Below, in pieces: positions 1-9,257 of a DNA stretch of 33,021 nt. How positions within the stretch are numbered: position 1 is the stretch's first letter; the number at the start of each line of letters is the position of its first letter. A model generated the notes under the pieces. It did no database searches and was not told the DNA's origin. It saw only the letters and a program-made list of their open reading frames with translations. Source of the stretch: Pleurocapsa sp. MO_192.B19 (lineage in GTDB: Bacteria > Cyanobacteriota > Cyanobacteriia > Cyanobacteriales > Xenococcaceae). The DNA is taken from positions 1-33,021 of the forward strand of contig JASJDX010000003.1 in assembly GCA_030064975.1 (NCBI GenBank), read 5' to 3'. The translations under genes were made by a program, and so were the position numbers.

Positions 1-1250
1 GCGGCGATCGCCAAACTCATAGCAATGCGGTGATCGGTAAAACTATCAACATCTACTCCTCTAAGTTCATTAACGCCAGTAATTTCTAGCCCATCAGCTA
101 ATTCGGTAATATTTGCGCCCATTTTGCCCAATTCTGTTGCCATTACTGCCAAGCGATCGCTTTCTTTAACTCTTAATTCTGCGGCATCCTTAATTACTGT
201 TGTGCCGACTGCATGAGCCGCTGCCACAGCTAAGATCGGAATCTCATCAATCAGGCGGGGAATTAGATCTCCAGAGATTTCACAAGCTTTAAGTTGACTA
301 TATTTAACCCTTAAGTCTGCTACAGGCTCTCCTGCCACAACCCGCTCATTTTCGCGCTTGATATCAGCCTCCATCATTTCTAATGCTGCTAAAACTCCAG
401 TACGAGTGGGATTAACTCCCACGTTAGTAATTAGTAAATCTGAACCAGGAACGATCGCTCCAGCTACTAGCCAGAAAGCAGCAGAACTTATATCCCCAGG
501 AACAACTACTTTTTGACCTTGTAGAGTAGGTTGTCCTGTCAGGGTAACACTATTACTATCAGCATCAATGGCTAAGGTTGCTCCAAAAGCCTGAAGCATT
601 CTTTCACTATGATCGCGAGACAAAGCAGGTTCAGTAACGGTAGTTTTACCATCGACCATCAAGCCAGCCAGCAAAACACAGGATTTAACTTGAGCTGAAG
701 CAATTGGGGAATGGTAGTGAACTGGTTTTAATTGTTGTCCTCTAACGGCTAAAGGAGCAAGAGAATTATCTTTTCTGCCCCAAATTGTTGCTCCCATTTG
801 CTCCAGGGGTTTTATTACCCGAGACATAGGACGCGATCGCAGAGAATGATCTCCTGTTACAGTAAACAAACGATTAGGATGGGATGCCAGTAAACCCAAC
901 ATCAAGCGCATAGTCGTTCCCGAATTGCCAGCATCCAAGACATCTTGCGGTTCTTGTAGATTGCCTAAACCTACTCCTTTGACTACTACCTGTTGCGAAT
1001 TTAATTCGGAAATTTCTGCCCCCATTGCCCGAAAACAGGCTGCCGTACTGCGAGGATCTTCTCCCAATAACAAGCCTTCAATCACTGTCTCTCCTTCGGC
1101 GATCGCTCCTAGCATTAAAGCACGATGAGAAATCGATTTATCTCCAGGGATGGTAATACTACCTTTAACTGCGATTCCTGAGGCGGTGGGTTTAATTAGT
1201 AATTTCTGAGAATGCTCAGTATCTAGGGTGCTAATAATAGAAGAAGACAT
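1..1250 (-). CDS. aroA: 3-phosphoshikimate 1-carboxyvinyltransferase (EPSP synthase), 3' end outside window
   Basis: Cytosolic shikimate-pathway enzyme that joins phosphoenolpyruvate to shikimate-3-phosphate, on the route to chorismate and aromatic amino acids. My translation from the ATG at 1248-1250 gives 416 codons before the window edge. It shows the family landmarks in order: GDKSISHR near residue 37, [11 protein letters not shown] near 107, [10 protein letters not shown] near 131, then in the second half [24 protein letters not shown] and [14 protein letters not shown] at the edge. Family members run about 430-450 residues, so only a short C-terminal tail is missing. I saw no frameshift. 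No strong Shine-Dalgarno precedes the start; a 12-bp perfect dyad lies 22 bases upstream. Identification is confident from the conserved blocks; only the C-terminus is unseen. Confidence 0.95.
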   Translation of the reverse strand, partial: MSSSIISTLDTEHSQKLLIKPTASGIAVKGSITIPGDKSISHRALMLGAIAEGETVIEGLLLGEDPRSTAACFRAMGAEISELNSQQVVVKGVGLGNLQEPQDVLDAGNSGTTMRLMLGLLASHPNRLFTVTGDHSLRSRPMSRVIKPLEQMGATIWGRKDNSLAPLAVRGQQLKPVHYHSPIASAQVKSCVLLAGLMVDGKTTVTEPALSRDHSERMLQAFGATLAIDADSNSVTLTGQPTLQGQKVVVPGDISSAAFWLVAGAIVPGSDLLITNVGVNPTRTGVLAALEMMEADIKRENERVVAGEPVADLRVKYSQLKACEISGDLIPRLIDEIPILAVAAAHAVGTTVIKDAAELRVKESDRLAVMATELGKMGANITELADGLEITGVNELRGVDVDSFTDHRIAMSLAIA

Positions 1251-1271
1251 ATAAAGTAGTGAAGTAATAAT

Positions 1272-1307
1272 TTTTGATGCCAATCTTATCCGAGTTTGGC
1301 ATCAAAA
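1272..1307 (-). promoter_or_regulatory. 12-bp perfect inverted repeat upstream of aroA
   Basis: Arms TTTTGATGCCAA (1272-1283) and its exact reverse complement (1296-1307) are separated by 12 bases. The dyad sits 22 bases upstream of the aroA start. It could be a 5'-UTR hairpin, a repressor operator, or a terminator for the tnpB side upstream. There is no T-run on the aroA-sense strand directly after it, so an intrinsic terminator is less likely. Function is inferred only. Confidence 0.5.
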
Positions 1308-1382
1308 TAGATAAAGATCAATTCTTGAGAATTTAGGCGTTAATTTACTTAAGTACCTAAACAAAATTACTTACACATTGCT

Positions 1383-1479
1383 AGAATGCCTATTGCCGTT
1401 CATTTTTTACTAACTATTGCTAACAATATGAAAAATTCCTGCTTCCACTAGGGTAGTCGGCTACTTCCTATCCACAGGC
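1383..1479 (-). ncRNA. possible omega (re)RNA / right-end region of the tnpB element
   Basis: TnpB nucleases use a guide RNA transcribed from the 3' end of tnpB into the element's right end. The roughly 100 bases after this tnpB stop contain a short foldback (GTAG/CTAC around a 4-base loop near 1454-1465) and no ORF, which fits such an RNA. I cannot define the scaffold, guide boundary or transposon-adjacent motif by eye. The call rests on family knowledge and position only. Confidence 0.3.
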
Positions 1480-2580
1480 TTAAGTTCGGCAGTGACTCCA
1501 CCTACTTAGATTCAAGGCTGCATTCCAATCTCTTTCTTGAAATGAACCACAGCCAACACATAAAAACCATCTATCCGATAGCTTCAAGTCTGGGTTATAC
1601 CAGCCACAATTAGAACAAGTCTTGCTTGATGGGAAGAACCTATCAGCAATTGTTAACTTACTTCCGTAGAGTTGACACTTATACTCTAACTGCCTTCTGA
1701 ACTCGTGAAAACCCATGTCTGCAATAGCCTTAGCTAACTTGCCATTTTTCAACATTCCCGATACATTCAAGTCTTCGATTACTATCTCGCCGTGGTTCTT
1801 GGCTAAATAAGTTGTGAGTTTGTGTAATGTGTCTTTGCGGATGTTAGCTATTTTGGCGTGTAGTTTGGCTATTTTTAATTGGGCTTTCTTCCAATTAGCC
1901 GAACCAATTACTTTATTTCGGTTGAGCCATTGAAGTCGAGCAAGTCTTTTGGCATAACGCTTATAAGGCATATGACTGGGAAAAGTAATTCCCGTACTTA
2001 AATAAGCCAGCGTTTTAATTCCTAAGTCTGCTCCTACCTTTTCTACTGATTTAGTAGTTGGTTGTGGCTCAATTTCCATCTTGTAACTGATGTACCAGCT
2101 ATCTGCTTTCCTGGAGATAGTTACATTTTTGGGCTTGTAGCCGAAAGGAAGACGCTCGTAAGTTTTAACTACTCCAATCTTAGGTAATTGGATTTGAAAA
2201 TGGTCAACTACTTTGATTGTGCCATCAAGAGTAAAACTATCATTGCGCCCTTTTTTCTTGAATCTGGGCGGCTTAGATGTTTTTTTAAATGCTCTAGCCC
2301 AAGCTTCTCTTAACTGTCTTAAGGCAAACTGAGGCGCACATTTAGATGATTCGTAGTACCAGGGATAATCTGGTTTGACTATTGCTACCAACCATTTATG
2401 TAGGTCAATAGCGGAAGGAAATTTGATTTGAGCCTCTGGATTTTCTCTATTGTTATCTAGGATTTGCCTGGTTAACCCCAGTCCCCAATTCCAAGCATGA
2501 CGAGCTACACCAGCGTGTTTTGCTATTTGAGTTCGCTGATTGTTATTGAGCTTGAGTTTAGTCTTAAATCCGAGTAACAT
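1480..2580 (-). CDS. tnpB: RNA-guided endonuclease TnpB, IS200/IS605 family (OrfB)
   Basis: TnpB is the transposon-encoded RNA-guided DNA nuclease ancestral to Cas12. From the chosen ATG (2578-2580) the protein has 366 residues, a normal TnpB length, and begins MLLGFKTKLKLNNNQRT, a typical TnpB N-terminus. The reading frame stays open 37 codons further upstream, but that stretch is a hydrophobic sequence unlike TnpB and overlaps a decayed gene on the other strand, so I reject the longer start. The RuvC-like residues look intact: Asp185 in GADLGIKT, Glu269 in IVIEDLNVSG, Asp351 in ERDWNAALNL. A zinc ribbon lies between the last two (Cys322/325 and Cys341/344). A TATAAT-like hexamer lies just upstream of the ATG. 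No TnpA is present, so movement would need one in trans. Confidence 0.93.
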   Translation of the reverse strand: MLLGFKTKLKLNNNQRTQIAKHAGVARHAWNWGLGLTRQILDNNRENPEAQIKFPSAIDLHKWLVAIVKPDYPWYYESSKCAPQFALRQLREAWARAFKKTSKPPRFKKKGRNDSFTLDGTIKVVDHFQIQLPKIGVVKTYERLPFGYKPKNVTISRKADSWYISYKMEIEPQPTTKSVEKVGADLGIKTLAYLSTGITFPSHMPYKRYAKRLARLQWLNRNKVIGSANWKKAQLKIAKLHAKIANIRKDTLHKLTTYLAKNHGEIVIEDLNVSGMLKNGKLAKAIADMGFHEFRRQLEYKCQLYGSKLTIADRFFPSSKTCSNCGWYNPDLKLSDRWFLCVGCGSFQERDWNAALNLSRWSHCRT

Positions 2581-2609
2581 CGGAATATTATACAGCAATA
2601 TTACAGCAA

Positions 2610-2757
2610 ATGAAACGAATAGATATAAGACTGTCAGATGAAGATCAAGAGGTATAGCAATGCATATTGCAAGCAAAAAGAAATTACTCAATCTGATGCT
2701 GTCAGAACTTGGATTCGAGGGCTAAAGCGAAAGTTAAAGAAGGTAAGCAATAGTTAG
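2610..2757 (+). pseudogene. frameshifted ribbon-helix-helix (CopG/Arc-like) small protein
   Basis: Diverges from tnpB. Frame 1 from the ATG at 2610 reads MKRIDIRLSDEDQEV and then hits TAG at 2655. The +1 frame from 2653 continues as YSNAYCKQKEITQSDAV, then RTWIRGLKRKLKK, ending at TAG 2755-2757. Joined, these give a short protein with the RHH layout: a basic amphipathic strand (KRIDIRLSD), helix 1, a TxSDAVR turn, helix 2 (TWIRGLKRKL). The segment between strand and turn has the usual length, so one small indel explains the break. It may have been a DNA-binding regulator or antitoxin travelling with tnpB. The family call is from pattern only, and programmed frameshifting is possible though unlikely. 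Confidence 0.6.
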
Positions 2758-2770
2758 CGTTTGGCTAACT
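2752..2770. repeat. 7-bp stem-loop at the left edge of the tnpB element
   Basis: AGTTAGC (2752-2758) and GCTAACT (2764-2770) form a perfect 7-bp stem with a 5-base loop. It overlaps the end of the RHH remnant. It is either the subterminal hairpin of the IS end or a weak terminator of the dead gene; neither can be settled from one copy. Confidence 0.45.
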
Positions 2771-2844
2771 GTTAATTAACCTCTCTCAACTAGATAATTC
2801 ATTTTACAGGACTACTGTTTTAAAGCTTTATTGCTGTTGGTTCA

Positions 2845-2875
2845 ATAAAAAACGTCCAGATTCACCCTAGACGCT
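2845..2875 (-). terminator. intrinsic terminator of the ATP synthase operon
   Basis: On the minus strand a 9-bp stem (2867-2875 with 2851-2859, including two G-U pairs and a 7-base loop) is followed directly by a run of six T. It lies about 58 bases past the gamma-subunit stop and is the clearest end point for the atp transcript. Confidence 0.85.
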
Positions 2876-2932
2876 GAAAAATAAATTATTAATATCGACG
2901 CTTCTATCTGAAACAGCTAAAAGCTTATTTAA

Positions 2933-3877
2933 TTACAGAGCATTAGCACCTGCAACCACCTCAGAAAGTTCTTGAGTAATCGCTGCTTGTCTAGCTTTGT
3001 TATAAGACAAGGTTAAAGTGCCTATTAATTCTGAAGCGTTTTCACTAGCGTTGTTCATCGCAGTCATTCTGGCTGCTAGTTCACTAGCTGCTGCTTCTTG
3101 GAGAGAACGCAAAATTTGGTTGTTGATATAAAGAGGCAACAAAGCATTCAAGATTTGGACAGGATCTTGTTCAAAGATTGTATCTGGAGGAAATTCCGAT
3201 ACTGTGGTAGTTACTTTGTCTCTTTCTACGCCAAAATCACCGCCTTTGGTAGTCAAACGGAAGATTTCATCGTCTTGTACTTCCAAACCTTGAGTAGTTA
3301 GAGGTAGTAAAGTCTGGATAACTGGTCTAGAAGCAATTAGAGAGACAAATTTAGTATAGATAAGCTCTACCTTATCTACCTCTTCAGCTAAGAAAAGAGA
3401 TAATAGCTCATCACCGATTTCTGATGCTTCGGAAGCGGTAGGAATTTGCTCCAAACCAACAAAAGTTTTATCAATTGGAGCATTGCGTCGTTGAAAATAT
3501 TGAGTTGCTTTACGTCCAATTAGGACAAAGGTATACTCAACACCTTGTGCTGTTAATTCTTCAGCTCTAATCTCTGCTCTGCGAATTACATTTGTATTGT
3601 AGCCACCGCATAAGCCGCGATCGCCACTAACTACTAGTAATGCAACTTTTTTGATTTCTCGCTGCTGAAATAAAGGTAAATCAACATCTTCAAACTTAAG
3701 TTTGCCTTGAATATTATAGAGTACCTGTGCCAAATTATCGGCGAAAGGACGAGTAGAGTTTACCTGCTCTTGGGCGCGACGAACCTTAGCCGCAGCTACC
3801 AAGCGCATTGCTTCTGTGATTTTTTTGGTATTTTTTACCGAGCCGATGCGATCGCGAATCGCTTTTAAATTAGCCAT
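2933..3877 (-). CDS. atpG: F-type ATP synthase gamma subunit
   Basis: Central-stalk subunit of F1 that rotates inside the alpha3beta3 hexamer on the cytoplasmic face of the thylakoid membrane. The 314-residue product begins [20 protein letters not shown] and keeps the conserved [11 protein letters not shown] segment (Cys90) and the C-terminal [20 protein letters not shown] helix. Residues about 198-232 ([20 protein letters not shown] and following) are the extra segment that photosynthetic gamma subunits carry; the plant redox dithiol inside it is absent, as is normal in cyanobacteria. Last gene of the operon, 163 bases after atpA and before the terminator at 2845-2875. The name atpC is also used for this gene in cyanobacteria. 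Confidence 0.97.
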   Translation of the reverse strand: MANLKAIRDRIGSVKNTKKITEAMRLVAAAKVRRAQEQVNSTRPFADNLAQVLYNIQGKLKFEDVDLPLFQQREIKKVALLVVSGDRGLCGGYNTNVIRRAEIRAEELTAQGVEYTFVLIGRKATQYFQRRNAPIDKTFVGLEQIPTASEASEIGDELLSLFLAEEVDKVELIYTKFVSLIASRPVIQTLLPLTTQGLEVQDDEIFRLTTKGGDFGVERDKVTTTVSEFPPDTIFEQDPVQILNALLPLYINNQILRSLQEAAASELAARMTAMNNASENASELIGTLTLSYNKARQAAITQELSEVVAGANAL

Positions 3878-3923
3878 ATCTTTATAAGGGATGAATTATG
3901 AAGGATGAGGGATGAGGACTACA

Positions 3924-3978
3924 GGAAAAGGGAAAAGAAATTCATCAAACCCTTAACCCTTAACCTTTACCCTTTTCC
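3924..3978. repeat. inverted repeat and CCCTTAA-type short repeats in the alpha-gamma spacer
   Basis: GGAAAAGGG (3924-3932) pairs exactly with CCCTTTTCC (3970-3978). Between them run degenerate heptamers of the type CCCTTAA. The motif would fold in the atpA-atpG intercistronic RNA and resembles the low-complexity spacers common in cyanobacteria. No function can be assigned. Confidence 0.5.
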
Positions 3979-4012
3979 CCAAAACAGAACCCGTTAATTT
4001 CATCATAATCAG

Positions 4013-4040
4013 ACTGATTACTGATTACTGATTACTGATT
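4013..4040. repeat. four perfect copies of heptamer ACTGATT (STRR)
   Basis: Four tandem ACTGATT units fill 4013-4040 and abut the atpA stop codon (4041-4043). Short tandemly repeated repetitive (STRR) heptamers are a known cyanobacterial feature of intergenic DNA. Copy number here is likely variable between strains. Confidence 0.85.
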
Positions 4041-5630
<1,590 letters not shown>

Positions 5631-5641
5631 ATATTTATGCT

Positions 5642-6193
5642 TTATTGATTTAAGCTGATACTAATACGACGGAGTTGTCCACGAATACTGGCATCAATCA
5701 CTTTTGAGCCAACTTTAATAATGACACCTCCAATCAGATCGGGGTCAATGCTAGTTTTAAGCTCTACATCACGAGCTTGAGCGATCGCTTTGACTTTCTC
5801 AATTACGTTTTGCTTTTGCTCGTCATTTAGTTCTGTGGCTGAAGTAACTTCTGCCAGAACAGTTTGGTTTAGCTTGCGTAGTAAGTTGAGATATTGCTCC
5901 ACAATCGGTTCTAGAAAGACAATCCGTCTTTTGTCAACCAACAGCATCATAAAGTTAACCAAGTAAGGGTTTGCGTCGTTACCCAATACTTGCTTCAATA
6001 CTGCTTTTTTATCTTCTCCCTTGACCACAGGATTAAGAACAAAATCTTTAAATTCCCTAGACTCTTCAAGTAAAGAGCTTAGTGAGCGAAAGGTGTCGCC
6101 AAACTGGTTGGTCAAGTCTTGTTGCTGTGCCAAAGACATTAATGCCTGAGCATAGGGTTCGCCAACTTCGCTACTGATTAGAGTTCCACTCAT
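5642..6193 (-). CDS. atpH: F-type ATP synthase delta subunit
   Basis: Peripheral-stalk subunit (OSCP homologue) that fastens the b/b' dimer to the top of the F1 head. The 183 residues match family length. The N-terminus ([15 protein letters not shown]) is the helical bundle that contacts alpha, and the C-terminal [20 protein letters not shown] block with SIRGQLRRI is the family signature. Its Shine-Dalgarno AGGAGG (6203-6208) lies inside the last Gly-Gly codons of atpF, and only five bases separate the two genes, so translation is probably coupled. Called atpD in some cyanobacterial genomes. Confidence 0.96.
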   Translation of the reverse strand: MSGTLISSEVGEPYAQALMSLAQQQDLTNQFGDTFRSLSSLLEESREFKDFVLNPVVKGEDKKAVLKQVLGNDANPYLVNFMMLLVDKRRIVFLEPIVEQYLNLLRKLNQTVLAEVTSATELNDEQKQNVIEKVKAIAQARDVELKTSIDPDLIGGVIIKVGSKVIDASIRGQLRRISISLNQ

Positions 6194-6198
6194 AATTA

Positions 6199-6732
6199 TT
6201 AACCTCCTAATTTAGCGATGCTGCTGTCTATTAGCTTGCGTTGTGCTTCGTCATTAAGTATGTTATCCATACGAGATTTGGCACTTTCTAAAGCTAAAGC
6301 AACAACACGCTCCCTTAATTGAGCGATCGCTTTTTCTTGTTCGGAGCTTAGGTCTTTCCCTGCCATTTCTTTAAGGCGTTCGACCTCTTTTTCTCCTTGA
6401 GCCAAAATGATTTCTTTGGCTTTCTGAGCATTTGTTTCTGCTTCAGAGCGAATTTTAGCGGCTGTTTCTTTAGCTTCGGCTAGCTTTTTCTGTTCTTCGG
6501 CTAGGGTTAGTTCAGCTTGCTTTTGTTTCTGCTCAACTGCCTGAATTTGCTCGGCAATTTTGGAACGTCTTTCGATCAAAATATTTGTCAGTAGGGGTTT
6601 ACCAAAATAAATTAGTATCCCTACTAAAAGTGTCAGGTTGATTAGGTTAGTTTCTAAAATGTTTAAGTTTAAACCAAAACCGCTTTCAACCTCTGAGTTG
6701 GCTTCTGCTAGAAATAATAAAGTCTCTATCAT
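6199..6732 (-). CDS. atpF: F-type ATP synthase subunit b
   Basis: Peripheral-stalk subunit with one membrane helix. The 177-residue product has an N-terminal extension ([19 protein letters not shown]), typical of cyanobacterial and plastid b and possibly cleaved or flexible, then the membrane helix (about 26-46, [20 protein letters not shown]) and a long charged coiled coil rich in Glu, Lys, Ala and Gln to the C-terminus. It pairs with b' encoded just upstream. The last two codons carry the ribosome-binding site for the following delta gene. Confidence 0.95.
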   Translation of the reverse strand: MIETLLFLAEANSEVESGFGLNLNILETNLINLTLLVGILIYFGKPLLTNILIERRSKIAEQIQAVEQKQKQAELTLAEEQKKLAEAKETAAKIRSEAETNAQKAKEIILAQGEKEVERLKEMAGKDLSSEQEKAIAQLRERVVALALESAKSRMDNILNDEAQRKLIDSSIAKLGG

Positions 6733-6786
6733 ACCCAGATCTTGAGTTTTGTTATTTTTTTCATTTATGCCAGCTATTAATCAGTT

Positions 6787-7218
6787 TTACTTGATTAATT
6801 CTGGGTCGAGTATTTTTTCTAAGATTTGACGAGACAGAGAATCTACTTGCTGCTCTAAAGTTGCAAAAGCTTCTGCTTTTTGCTGCTCTATTTCTTGAGC
6901 GGCTGCTTCTCTTTGAGACTGAACTTCTTTTTGGGCTGCTGCTATTTTGCTAGCAGTAATTTCTTTGGCTTCTGCTTGGGCTTGTTGTACCAGATTTTGA
7001 GACTCTCGGCGCGCATCGGCTATCTGTTTCTCATATTCTTTGACTATGCTTTCCGCTTTGGCTAGTTTATCCTTAGAACCAATAGCACCACTACGAAGAT
7101 AATCCTCTCGTTCATCCAGCACCTTGATTAATGGCTTGTAAAATACTGCGTTTAACAGTGCTGTTAAGATTAAAAACTGCACTGCCATCAAAGGCAAAGT
7201 CGCATCAAAATCAAACAT
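6787..7218 (-). CDS. atpF2: F-type ATP synthase subunit b'
   Basis: Second, diverged b subunit, found in photosynthetic organisms, which forms the b-b' heterodimeric stator. The 143-residue product starts [20 protein letters not shown], a short N-terminus leading directly into the membrane helix, followed by [19 protein letters not shown] and a coiled coil of Ala/Glu/Gln/Lys. It is shorter than b and lacks b's N-terminal extension, the normal way to tell the two apart. Also named atpG in cyanobacteria. It lies 86 bases after the c gene, with a long hairpin in between. Confidence 0.95.
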   Translation of the reverse strand: MFDFDATLPLMAVQFLILTALLNAVFYKPLIKVLDEREDYLRSGAIGSKDKLAKAESIVKEYEKQIADARRESQNLVQQAQAEAKEITASKIAAAQKEVQSQREAAAQEIEQQKAEAFATLEQQVDSLSRQILEKILDPELIK

Positions 7219-7250
7219 TTTTTATAGGGCAAATTGGATTAAACAATCAA

Positions 7251-7293
7251 ATCTGTAGAGACACTAAATTATTAGTTTAGTATCTCCACAGAT
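7251..7293 (-). terminator. 18-bp stem-loop after the c-subunit gene (partial terminator or 3' stabiliser)
   Basis: Arms 7251-7268 and 7276-7293 flank a 7-base loop. On the minus (sense) strand all 18 positions pair, with two G-U wobbles; on the plus strand the same two positions would be A-C mismatches. The structure begins 12 bases after the atpE stop and is followed by a moderately T-rich stretch. This fits partial termination or protection of the upstream mRNA, which would raise c-subunit output relative to b'. The structure is visible directly; the role is inferred. Confidence 0.7.
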
Positions 7294-7304
7294 CTTAGAA
7301 AAGC

Positions 7305-7550
<246 letters not shown>

Positions 7551-7595
7551 TTACCTACCTAAATTTACTGAACAAAGAACTTTTTAAAAATGAAG

Positions 7596-7624
7596 TGAAG
7601 CAATGACAAAGTAATTATGCTTCA
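7596..7624 (-). promoter_or_regulatory. 7-bp inverted repeat in the a-c spacer
   Basis: TGAAGCA (7596-7602) and TGCTTCA (7618-7624) are exact inverse copies separated by 15 bases, about 50 bases upstream of the atpE start. It could fold in the leader of the c gene. Short arms and a long loop make this weak. Confidence 0.3.
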
Positions 7625-7669
7625 ACACATGAACAACTTTAGAAGTTAGATTACCTCTAATTAAATCTC

Positions 7670-8410
7670 TTAGTCGTGATCGACTAAAGCCTCGTGTATA
7701 TATGCTCCAGCAAGGGTAGCAAACACTAAAGCTTGAATTGCACTGGTAAATAAACCTAGTGCCATCACTGGTAAAGGAATCAACAACGGAACTAAAAGTA
7801 CTAATACAGCAACTACTAGTTCGTCAGCCAAAATATTACCAAATAGACGGAAACTGAGAGAAAGAGGTTTGGTGAAATCTTCTAAAATTGCGATTGGAAG
7901 CAGGATAGGAGTTGGTTCAATATAGTGTTTGAAGTATCCTAAACCTTTCTTTTTCAACCCAGCGTAGAAATACGCTAAGGAAGTGAGCAATGCCAAAGCC
8001 ACCGTTGTATTGATGTCATTTGTTGGGGCAGCTAGTTCACCAGAGGGTAACTCAATCAGTTTCCATGGCACTAACGCACCTGACCAATTTGACACAAATA
8101 TGAACAAAAACAAAGTGCCGATAAAAGGCACCCAGGGGCGATATTCTTTTTCCCCTAGCTGATTTCTCGCCAAATCCCGAATAAATTCTAGGGCAAATTC
8201 CATAAAGTTCTGGATGCCACTAGGAATTTTTTGGATGTTCCGAGTTGCAGCAATTGAAGCTATTACTAAAAGAGCTATTACAATCCAAGAATTGAGAAAA
8301 ACCTGCCCGTGAACTGTAAAGTTACCGATTTTCCAAAGAAAATGTTCGCCAACTTCCAATTCTGCCAGGGTAAAAATATTTAGAAAAGTCAAAGCACCTA
8401 GAATTTCCAT
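7670..8410 (-). CDS. atpB: F-type ATP synthase subunit a
   Basis: Stator channel subunit of Fo that carries the two proton half-channels against the c-ring. The 246-residue protein is polytopic. The essential arginine is Arg188 in [18 protein letters not shown], the family signature. Other conserved pieces are [21 protein letters not shown] and [16 protein letters not shown]. Length is normal. It follows atp1 by 64 bases. Synonym atpI in cyanobacterial literature. Confidence 0.97.
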   Translation of the reverse strand: MEILGALTFLNIFTLAELEVGEHFLWKIGNFTVHGQVFLNSWIVIALLVIASIAATRNIQKIPSGIQNFMEFALEFIRDLARNQLGEKEYRPWVPFIGTLFLFIFVSNWSGALVPWKLIELPSGELAAPTNDINTTVALALLTSLAYFYAGLKKKGLGYFKHYIEPTPILLPIAILEDFTKPLSLSFRLFGNILADELVVAVLVLLVPLLIPLPVMALGLFTSAIQALVFATLAGAYIHEALVDHD

Positions 8411-8474
8411 ATGCCTAGATTGAGCAAAACATTAAAATAAAATCATTCTTGTAGTTTCTTTGAAATTGATTATT

Positions 8475-8954
8475 TCAAGCATCATTTTCTAGTTTTTCTG
8501 CTGGCCAAATAATTGACTGCACAGTGTAGATAACGATCGCTGGTTTATAAGTCAGAAATCCAAGAAAGACGGGAAGAATGTGCAATTGTTGCCATTGACT
8601 AGCGACAATTATAAGAATGGCAAAAAGCCCTATTCCCTTAGAACCGAAACGTGGTTGTTGACCTAGGCGTTCAACGTCTTTGGCTAACATCCTCAAATAC
8701 ACTAGTCCCACAGTTGCACCTAACAAATAGTTAAGAGCAGTGTTAAGAGAGCTAAAATACCACAAAGGAACAACAATTATTCCCATTAATACCAGAGTTG
8801 TCAATAACAACATTCGTTGTAATTGATAATATTCTGCCATCGGCTCATAATTTTCTAAAGAGTTAGAATCATGGGAAGTATAATGGTTTTCTTTTACTAG
8901 TGGTGGTTCGGGAGATTGATTAGACAAAGTTCCGCTACTCAGTTGCTGACCCAT
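8475..8954 (-). CDS. atp1: ATP synthase subunit I-like protein (Atp1)
   Basis: First gene of the cyanobacterial atp operon; the product is a small membrane protein thought to assist c-ring assembly or stability rather than to be part of the mature enzyme. Of 159 residues, the first 45 or so are polar and low-complexity (NQSPEPPLVKENHYTSHDSN). They are followed by membrane segments: LLLTTLVLMGIIVVPLWYF, ALNYLLGATVGLVYLRMLAK, GLFAILIIVASQW and LPVFLGFLTYKPAIVIYTV. The QLQRMLLLTTLVLMG region and operon position support the call more than any catalytic motif. The start is an ATG after an A-rich leader without a strong Shine-Dalgarno. Confidence 0.88.
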   Translation of the reverse strand: MGQQLSSGTLSNQSPEPPLVKENHYTSHDSNSLENYEPMAEYYQLQRMLLLTTLVLMGIIVVPLWYFSSLNTALNYLLGATVGLVYLRMLAKDVERLGQQPRFGSKGIGLFAILIIVASQWQQLHILPVFLGFLTYKPAIVIYTVQSIIWPAEKLENDA

Positions 8955-9257
8955 TCTTTATTTTGGTTACTGCAACTAGATTTTTCCTACATAAAGTTAG
9001 GTGATTCAAGTAACTACTTATCATCTAGATAAACAATTTACCTCAGTAAAACAAAGTATCTACTCGGTTATTACTTGGCAATACTTACGAACCTTGCAGT
9101 AATGCTTCTAAATCGCAGTCCCCAGCGATCATAACATGGTATTGTAACCAATTATTAAAAATTTCTAAATGGTCAATTTAAGAGGATTTAGTGAGGCTAT
9201 AGGATGGATAATATGAGTTCCTAACTATGGTTAAAGCGATCGTACTTTGGGATAAGT
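8955..9257 (-). promoter_or_regulatory. intergenic region upstream of the atp operon, with a candidate promoter
   Basis: This 303-base gap holds no credible gene. On the minus strand TTGCCA (9076-9081), 17 bases and TACTTT (9053-9058) form a candidate sigma-70 promoter about 100 bases before atp1. The -10 hexamer is a poor match, so this is a suggestion only. No strong hairpin or terminator for the upstream methyltransferase was seen. Confidence 0.3.

Larger units (their letters stand above)
1410..2757. mobile_element. IS200/IS605-type element carrying only tnpB (approximate limits)
   Basis: The unit contains a TnpB gene and a degraded RHH gene, with no TnpA (HUH transposase) in the window. 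The 11-mer GCAATAGTTAG occurs at 2747-2757 and in inverted orientation at 1410-1420, bracketing the element. IS605-family elements normally end in subterminal hairpins rather than terminal inverted repeats, so the 11-mers may be chance or subterminal sequence, and the limits are provisional. The element lies between aroA and the ATP synthase operon and interrupts no recognisable gene. Confidence 0.45.

Noticed and set aside
2581-2691. 37-codon hydrophobic N-terminal extension of tnpB
   Set aside because: It does not resemble TnpB, overlaps the RHH remnant on the other strand, and the inner ATG gives a canonical TnpB start.
3951-4040. Repeats that might be a CRISPR array
   Set aside because: Units are heptamers in direct contact without spacers; no CRISPR repeat-spacer pattern or cas gene anywhere in the window.
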